DNA of 19,322 nt, from positions 1-19,322 of the forward strand of contig JBCBJZ010000064.1 in NCBI GenBank assembly GCA_038522635.1, given 5' to 3'. Under the pieces are notes generated by a model, which saw only the letters and a program-made list of their open reading frames with translations, did not search any database and was not told where the DNA came from. The translations under genes and the position numbers were made by a program. How positions within the stretch are numbered: position 1 is the stretch's first letter; each line of letters begins with the position of its first letter. Below are positions 14,386 to 19,322 of this stretch, in pieces. Source of the stretch: JBCBJZ01 sp038522635 (GTDB lineage: Bacteria; Pseudomonadota; Alphaproteobacteria; Rhizobiales; Hyphomicrobiaceae).

Positions 14386-16578
14386 ATGCGTGTCATCGAA
14401 GTGATCGTGCGTTTGCTCTTTAAGCCGCCTGCCCAAGGCTGGCTTGAGGCCCATCAGCAGGATCCGACCAGCATGCAAACGCTCAAACAGATTTCGCGTC
14501 AGGTTCGTGCGGCCATCATCACCGCGTGCGTCTTCAGCGGCTGCATCGCATCACTGTTGCTGGTGCTGCCGTTGATCGCGCTGACCCTCTTCAACGACAT
14601 GTTGCCGACCGCCAACTTCGAAGGCGTGCTCATGCTCGGCGTGATGGCGTTGGGCGGGCTCATCACGCTTGCCGTGCTCGAACTGGTGCGCGCGCGCATC
14701 ATGCTGCGGACCGCCGTTTGGTTCGACCACGTGGTCGGCCATGTCGTGTTTCGGACCGCGCAATACGAACTGACCGCCGCGCGCCACCCACAGGCGGCGC
14801 TGATGGATGCGGACGCTCTGCGCACCGCCCGCACCTTCATGACCAGCCCCGCCATGACAGCGCTGTTCGATGCGGTTTGGGTGCCATTGTTTCTGTTGGC
14901 GATGGTTGCGCTCTACTTGCCGATCGGGCTGTTCGCTGGCGCGTTGGCGGTGATCATGGTGGTGGCGATCGCGTGGCAGCGGCGCGGGCTGCGCAAGGCG
15001 CAGCAGCAGGCACGCGAGGCTGCCGCCCGGGTCGACCTGTTCGCGGCCTCTGCAACGGCGCCTGGCCCGGCTGTGCCCGCGCTGAAGCTGGCCGCCGGCA
15101 CAGCGGCGCGCTGGGAGAAGCTTAACCGGGCGCACGTCTCCGCAGGCTACACCTACGGTAGCCGCGTCAACGCCCAGGCGACCTTCGCGGCAGCCCTGTG
15201 GTTTCTGGGCGAGGGCGCCGTGCTGGTCGTTGGCGGCTTGCTGTGCGTGCAGGGTGCTCTGTCCCCGGCGCTGCTGGTCGCGCTTTTGCTGCTGACCAAC
15301 CGCGCGCTTGGGCCCTTGCGTCGGTTGGCGCTGGCGCTCCCGCAGATCCAGGCGGCAACGCATGCCAAGCGCGTGTTGCGCGGTGTGCTCGTGACACCGG
15401 CGCGTCACACCGCGGCCCTGACGCCGGCGGGGTCCGATCGGCTCGTGTTGAACGAAGTTGGCGTGACGCATCCGGGGCGGGCCGCACCTTCATTGCGTGG
15501 CGTCTCGCTCGATGTCGCGCCAGGCGAGGTCATCGTGATTACGGGCCCGTCGGGTGCGGGCAAATCATCGTTGACGCAAATCATGGCGGGCGCGCTCGCA
15601 CCGACCTACGGCACCGCATCCTGGGGCGGGCAACCGCTGGCAAGCCTCGCCTACGGCGAAGGTCCCCCACCGATCGGTTATGCGCCCGATGAGCCGGTGC
15701 TGATCGACGGCACGATCTACGACAACATCGTGCGGTTCTCCGACATGAGCCTGCTGTCGGCGGCGCGCGCGGCGATGCAGGTGGGCGCACACGAGTTCAT
15801 CACGGCCTTACCGCGTGGCTATGAGACGCCGGTGGGCCCGAACGGTGTGTGGTTGTCGCTGCGGGAGCGGCGGGCGGTCTCCTTATGCCGGGCGTTTCAC
15901 GGCAATCCCAGATTGATCGTGCTCGATTCGCCCGATCTTGGGCTTTCCAACGACGAGGTTGAGCGGCTGGCCGATGCGCTTTCCACGCTCGCTGCGGAGG
16001 GCACGGGGTTGGCGATCGCCTCGCGGCATCCTGCCCTGCACGCGCTTGCCGACCGCATCGTGGTGCTCGATGAGGGGCGCGCGCGCACCATTGAGCCGGG
16101 CGCGGATGAGGCCCCTGGGGAAGCCGCCGTTGTTGCGGCCGTGGGTGCCGATGGCGCCATGGGGGCAACAGGAATGGGGGCAATAGGTTCGGGAGCAACG
16201 GGTACGGGGATTGCGGGTATGGGGGCGACCGGCATGACGGCTGGCGCTGCCGCAGCGGGCGCTGGAGCCGGTGGCAGCCTCATCGATGCCCTCGGCGATC
16301 ACGCCTGGGCGGGGGGGCAAGCGGTTGCCGGCGCAGGCGCTTATGAAACGCCAGCGCCTCCTGGGGGCACGCCCGAGCCCGCGGATCCCGCGCTCTCGCC
16401 AGCACCCGCGCCCGCACACGCCGAAACGCAGGATGCGTCAGCCTTGCCCGACGCGTCCGTCGCCTCGTTTGATCCTGATGCCGTGGAGCAGGAGGCCGAT
16501 CGCCTCTGGGACGCGGAGACCGGTCGCGCGGTGCGGTTCGATGATCAGATGGGCAGCGTGAAGGAGCAGACCGGATGA
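14386..16578 (+). CDS. Type I secretion ABC transporter with degenerate ATPase motifs and C-terminal extension
   Basis: 730 residues; PrtD-like proteins usually have 550-600. Probable inner-membrane component exporting the RTX proteins. Membrane segments span about 44-330. In the nucleotide-binding domain Walker A (GPSGAGKSS, K393) and the Walker B aspartate (VLD, D514) are intact. The Q-loop reads YAPDEP (D435 for Gln), the signature reads LSLRE (490-494) for LSGGQ, the catalytic Glu is S515 (LDSPD), and the H-loop reads IASRHP with S546 aligned to His. Alignment around these sites is otherwise ungapped with PrtD-type sequences as I recall them. Residues from about 572 form a Gly/Ala/Pro-rich extension with a pentapeptide repeat. 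The stop overlaps the next start (ATGA). The frame is intact, arguing against a pseudogene. No clear ribosome-binding site precedes ATG 14386. Confidence 0.85.
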   Translation: MRVIEVIVRLLFKPPAQGWLEAHQQDPTSMQTLKQISRQVRAAIITACVFSGCIASLLLVLPLIALTLFNDMLPTANFEGVLMLGVMALGGLITLAVLELVRARIMLRTAVWFDHVVGHVVFRTAQYELTAARHPQAALMDADALRTARTFMTSPAMTALFDAVWVPLFLLAMVALYLPIGLFAGALAVIMVVAIAWQRRGLRKAQQQAREAAARVDLFAASATAPGPAVPALKLAAGTAARWEKLNRAHVSAGYTYGSRVNAQATFAAALWFLGEGAVLVVGGLLCVQGALSPALLVALLLLTNRALGPLRRLALALPQIQAATHAKRVLRGVLVTPARHTAALTPAGSDRLVLNEVGVTHPGRAAPSLRGVSLDVAPGEVIVITGPSGAGKSSLTQIMAGALAPTYGTASWGGQPLASLAYGEGPPPIGYAPDEPVLIDGTIYDNIVRFSDMSLLSAARAAMQVGAHEFITALPRGYETPVGPNGVWLSLRERRAVSLCRAFHGNPRLIVLDSPDLGLSNDEVERLADALSTLAAEGTGLAIASRHPALHALADRIVVLDEGRARTIEPGADEAPGEAAVVAAVGADGAMGATGMGAIGSGATGTGIAGMGATGMTAGAAAAGAGAGGSLIDALGDHAWAGGQAVAGAGAYETPAPPGGTPEPADPALSPAPAPAHAETQDASALPDASVASFDPDAVEQEADRLWDAETGRAVRFDDQMGSVKEQTG
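16159..16233 (+). repeat. 15-bp in-frame tandem repeat (five copies) in the ABC protein tail
   Basis: Five 15-base units begin at 16159, 16174, 16189, 16204 and 16219. They encode MGATG, MGAIG, SGATG, TGIAG and MGATG (residues 592-616). The unit length keeps the frame, so copy number could vary without breaking the gene. A further degenerate unit (VGADG) lies just upstream. Confidence 0.85.
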
Positions 16579-17672
16579 GCCAGCACGACGCGAACGGCAG
16601 GGCCGCAGATCTGCGCGCCGGTCATCAGGAGGGCGCAAGCGTGGACACCACGGCGGTGCCGCGCGCGCGCAATGGGGCAGGCCCGTCAGCGGGTGGCGGC
16701 GAGCAGGTGCCCGGCCTCGATGTACGCGGTCCGGTGATCGTGGGCGCGCTTGCGATTACGGCGTTCTTCGGTGTCGGCATCGCGTGGGCGGCGATCCAGG
16801 TCACCGATCGCATCACGCCGGTGGATGGCCGCCTGATCGAATCAGCGAATACGGTGGCCGTCCAGGCGCTGGGCGGCGGCGTGGTGCAGCGCGTGCTCGT
16901 GAAGGCGGACGAGCGCGTGCGCGAGGGCCAATTGCTGGCGCAGATCGGGGCGGCCGGGTCCAGCCGCCGGCTCGCGCAACTCCAGGCCCAACTGGAAGCG
17001 ACCAAGCGCGCGCTGATCGAAATTGCCGACGCTTCTGTCAGCGTGCGCTTGCCTGGCGCCTTGGGTGCCTCAGCGCGGATCGATCAAAAGGAACTCGAAC
17101 GCCAGCGTGCGACGGCGGAAGTGCGCGCGCGGCGGCTGACCCGACAGCTTGCCCGGGCGCGTCGCGCGCAGGGCGCAACCGAAATTCGTGCGCCGTTCGC
17201 CGGGCGCGTCAAGCGCATCATGCTGCCGCGCGTTGGTCAGGCGATCGAGCCAGGTGCGGTGGTGTTCAGCCTCGCGCGTCCCTCGCAGCTGGTGCTTGTC
17301 GCGGGACGCACGCGCACGGCTGGCGGGGCGCGATTGAAGGTGGGCATGCCCGTCGCGGTGCGGTTCACCGGACCTGACGCGGATCAGCAGAGCCGGTTGT
17401 GGCCTGGCCGGGTGGCCAAAGTGGTGCTGCGATCGCCCGATGCTGCACGCTCGGCGCAGGCGGTGACCGTGGAACTCGACGCGCGGCGCGGCGAGCTCGA
17501 AGAGGTCGAAGCGCTGTTTGCGGATCGTTACGCGCGCATGCTGGTCACGACAGGCAAGCAAACGCTGCTGGCCCAGATCATCGCGCCGCTGCGCTCGCCG
17601 TCCTGGCACAAGCCGGTTGCTTCTTGGCTGCAACCGTTGATGCGCGGGTGGGGTGTCGAGCCGACCTCTTGA
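16575..17672 (+). CDS. HlyD/PrtE-like type I secretion adaptor
   Basis: 365 residues. Inner-membrane adaptor of the type I secretion system that should bridge the ABC protein and a TolC channel. About 50 flexible cytosolic residues come first, then one membrane segment (about 53-74). A first lipoyl half around VQALGGGVVQRVLVK is followed by a helical hairpin of only about 85 residues. The second half is EIRAPFAGRVKRIMLPRVGQ, then a beta domain. Typical PrtE/HlyD proteins have 420-480 residues and a hairpin of about 200, so this one is short. It overlaps the ABC gene by four bases (ATGA), indicating translational coupling. The nearest TolC-like gene is the one at 1540-3084. Family call is firm; the short hairpin is the odd feature. 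Confidence 0.87.
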   Translation: MSQHDANGRAADLRAGHQEGASVDTTAVPRARNGAGPSAGGGEQVPGLDVRGPVIVGALAITAFFGVGIAWAAIQVTDRITPVDGRLIESANTVAVQALGGGVVQRVLVKADERVREGQLLAQIGAAGSSRRLAQLQAQLEATKRALIEIADASVSVRLPGALGASARIDQKELERQRATAEVRARRLTRQLARARRAQGATEIRAPFAGRVKRIMLPRVGQAIEPGAVVFSLARPSQLVLVAGRTRTAGGARLKVGMPVAVRFTGPDADQQSRLWPGRVAKVVLRSPDAARSAQAVTVELDARRGELEEVEALFADRYARMLVTTGKQTLLAQIIAPLRSPSWHKPVASWLQPLMRGWGVEPTS

Positions 17673-17721
17673 GGGGGCGCAGTGCAGGTGGTGTGACCCC
17701 GGTTGGGAGAGAGAGACATCG

Positions 17722-18858
17722 CTAAAACGCTGCCGTCTCCGTGATCAGGTGATCGACCACCGCCTGAAGTGCCGCTTGCTGGTCTTGCCCAGCCTTCAGC
17801 GCCACCTGAAACGCGTTGCGCTGCCGTTCAGCGCTCGTTTCCCCCTGGGCCAGAGCGCGGCAAGCGCGTAACGCTGCGCTGAGCGTTTCATCACCATCAC
17901 TGGCATCGAGGGTCAGCTCAACCAACTCATCGATCAGCTTGCGCGTTTCCACCAATCGCGCCTGGCCAAGATCGAACAGCGACCCTTCAAGCCCGTAGCG
18001 TTTGGCCCGCCAACGGTTTTCATTGAGCAAAACCAGTGGGTAGGAACGCCAGCGCTGGTTGCCTTGCCGCAACCGATAGAGCATCCGGCAAATCCCGACG
18101 AACAGGCCCGCCAACGCCACCGCATCGTCCAGCTTCGTGCAAACATCCGTGATGCGCATCTCAAGCGTCGGAAACTTGCTTGAAGGCCTCAGATCCCACC
18201 AGACCTTCGACGCATCCTCGATCACGTTGTTTTCGACCAGGACATCAATCGTCCGGCTGTATTCGCCCCAGCTCACGAACTGATCAGGCAGGCCGGTGCG
18301 CGGCATCTCGTTCATGACCGCGAGGCGATAGCTCTTGAGGCCCGTATCGCGGCCCGCCCAGAACGGCGATGAGGTCGAAAGCGACAGCAGATGCGGTAGG
18401 AAATAGCGCGCCTGGTTCATCAGATCGATGCGCAACTCGTCGTTCTCGATGCCGACATGGACGTGCATGCCGCACGTCATCATCCGCTGCACCACCGCTT
18501 GCAAATCGTGGGCGAGCGTGTCGTAGCGGTCATCGGCTGTGTGTTGGGTGTCCCGCCATTGCGCGAACGGGTGCGTGGAAGCGGCGATCGGCGCGCAACC
18601 GAAGGCATGCGCGGTCTCGATGACCTGGCCGCGCAGATCGGCCAGGGCTTGCCGCGCGCCCTGGACGGTGTCGCATACGGGTGTCCCGATCTCGATCTGG
18701 GCCTGCAGAAACTCCGCCGTGACATGCTTGCCGATTTTGGCTTGCAATTGGTCCATGAGGGCTTGCGGGCGCTCGCGGATCAGGTCGCGGGATTCCAAGC
18801 TGACGAGGAAATACTCTTCCTCAATGCCAAGGGAGAAACGGGGTGGGCTGAGCGCCAT
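17722..18858 (-). CDS. ybdK: YbdK-like carboxylate-amine ligase (glutamate-cysteine ligase 2 family)
   Basis: 378 residues, close to the family's usual length. ATP-dependent ligase related to glutamate-cysteine ligase; YbdK has weak gamma-glutamylcysteine synthetase activity, and the natural substrate is often unclear. The N-terminal GIEEEYF (11-17) carries the metal-binding glutamates. CGMHVHVGI (129-137), EMRITDVC and ENRWRAKRYG are also typical of the family. It converges on the secretion adaptor with a 49-base gap and no visible terminator. It looks unrelated to the polymer and RTX genes. A 16-bp tandem repeat ends 15 bases upstream of its start codon. Confidence 0.9.
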   Translation of the reverse strand: MALSPPRFSLGIEEEYFLVSLESRDLIRERPQALMDQLQAKIGKHVTAEFLQAQIEIGTPVCDTVQGARQALADLRGQVIETAHAFGCAPIAASTHPFAQWRDTQHTADDRYDTLAHDLQAVVQRMMTCGMHVHVGIENDELRIDLMNQARYFLPHLLSLSTSSPFWAGRDTGLKSYRLAVMNEMPRTGLPDQFVSWGEYSRTIDVLVENNVIEDASKVWWDLRPSSKFPTLEMRITDVCTKLDDAVALAGLFVGICRMLYRLRQGNQRWRSYPLVLLNENRWRAKRYGLEGSLFDLGQARLVETRKLIDELVELTLDASDGDETLSAALRACRALAQGETSAERQRNAFQVALKAGQDQQAALQAVVDHLITETAAF

Positions 18859-18873
18859 CGTTCTTTTCCGATT

Positions 18874-18937
18874 CAGAACTGGCCCGATTCAGAGCTGACC
18901 CGACTCAGAACTGGTCCGATACAGAGCTGGTTCACGT
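18874..18937. repeat. 16-bp degenerate tandem repeat (four copies) at the 5' end of the YbdK-like gene
   Basis: Units CAGAACTGGCCCGATT (18874), CAGAGCTGACCCGACT (18890), CAGAACTGGTCCGATA (18906) and CAGAGCTGGTTCACGT (18922) are in perfect 16-base register. A partial unit (CCGATT) touches the ribosome-binding region of the minus-strand gene. No spacers. The remaining 256 bases to the next gene (18938-19193) show no gene or clear promoter. Confidence 0.88.
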
Positions 18938-19193
18938 CATAGGCCCACCAAAGGGACGCCCACATCACAACGAGGCGTAGCGCTCGTTTCACGGCAACAG
19001 AGGCCACACGCCGGGCGCCGCCAACGGCTGCACCCGCTGGTCAACGCCGGGGCGATCGCCTATAGGGTGGCAGCTTGCGGTTGACGGTGTAAAGCGTTTC
19101 ACGCTGGATCGGTTTGGCATCAGGGCCAACCTCGCGTGGTGCGCCCGCGTCCGCCGCAGCGCCCTTTGAAATCCTGGCCTGAGGAGAAGTTCC

Positions 19194-19322
19194 ATGTCCG
19201 CCCCTTGGTCGCCGTCGAGTTGGCGTCAGAAGCCGATCGTGCAAGTGCCGGCCTATGCCGATGCGCAAGCCTTGCAGGATGTGGAGGGTCGGCTTGGCGA
19301 CTATCCGCCGTTGGTTTTTGGC
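19194..19322 (+). CDS. Class II DAHP synthase (3-deoxy-7-phosphoheptulonate synthase), start only
   Basis: Only the first 43 codons are in the window. The enzyme condenses phosphoenolpyruvate and erythrose 4-phosphate, the first step of the shikimate pathway, in the cytosol. The N-terminal pattern WSPSSWRQKPIVQVPAY, then a stretch leading to DYPPLVF, is the characteristic beginning of class II (plant/AroH-like) DAHP synthases and fits alphaproteobacterial members as I recall them. GAGGAG eight bases before ATG 19194 gives a strong start. It is divergent from the YbdK-like gene across 335 bases. The active-site regions lie outside the window. Confidence 0.88.
   Translation, partial: MSAPWSPSSWRQKPIVQVPAYADAQALQDVEGRLGDYPPLVFG

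Overview
The window is high-GC DNA with Shine-Dalgarno-type starts. The gene families (PrtD/PrtE-type type I secretion, a YbdK-like ligase, a class II DAHP synthase) suggest a Gram-negative proteobacterium, most likely an alphaproteobacterium. This is inferred from gene content only; no rRNA or tRNA gene was found.

Layout. (a) 1-3084, minus strand: a TolC-family outer-membrane lipoprotein, then a HlyD/RND-type periplasmic adaptor whose 3' end runs off the window. A 19-bp tandem repeat lies between them, and a perfect 58-bp inverted repeat sits at the left edge. (b) 3085-3825: a divergent control region with a mirrored 19-bp promoter-like element and a long leader able to form strong hairpins. 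(c) 3826-8909, plus strand: an alginate-type polymer module. It has an Alg44-like PilZ plus membrane-fusion protein, an Alg8-like family 2 glycosyltransferase and an AlgD-like GDP-mannose 6-dehydrogenase. (d) 8995-14029: three secreted RTX (calcium-binding nonapeptide repeat) proteins with related C-terminal secretion domains. (e) 14386-17672: a type I secretion ABC protein and its HlyD-like adaptor, translationally coupled by ATGA. (f) 17722-19322: apparently unrelated genes, a YbdK-like glutamate-cysteine ligase (minus strand) and the start of a class II DAHP synthase.

How the genes may work together (inference). AlgD would make GDP-mannuronate, Alg8 would polymerise it across the inner membrane, and Alg44 would switch synthesis on with c-di-GMP. 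The usual alginate export and modification genes (algK, algE, algG, algX, algL, algIJF) are absent here. Instead a TolC-like protein and an adaptor are transcribed divergently from the synthase, and the Alg44-like protein has a long HlyD-style periplasmic helical hairpin. This suggests a polyuronate exporter that leaves through a TolC-type channel. The RTX proteins lack an obvious enzyme module and may be matrix proteins that act with the polymer outside the cell, as secreted RTX epimerases do in Azotobacter.

The most unusual protein is the secretion ABC protein. It keeps Walker A and the Walker B aspartate but has lost the Q-loop glutamine, the LSGGQ signature, the catalytic glutamate and the H-loop histidine. 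It also carries a low-complexity C-terminal extension.
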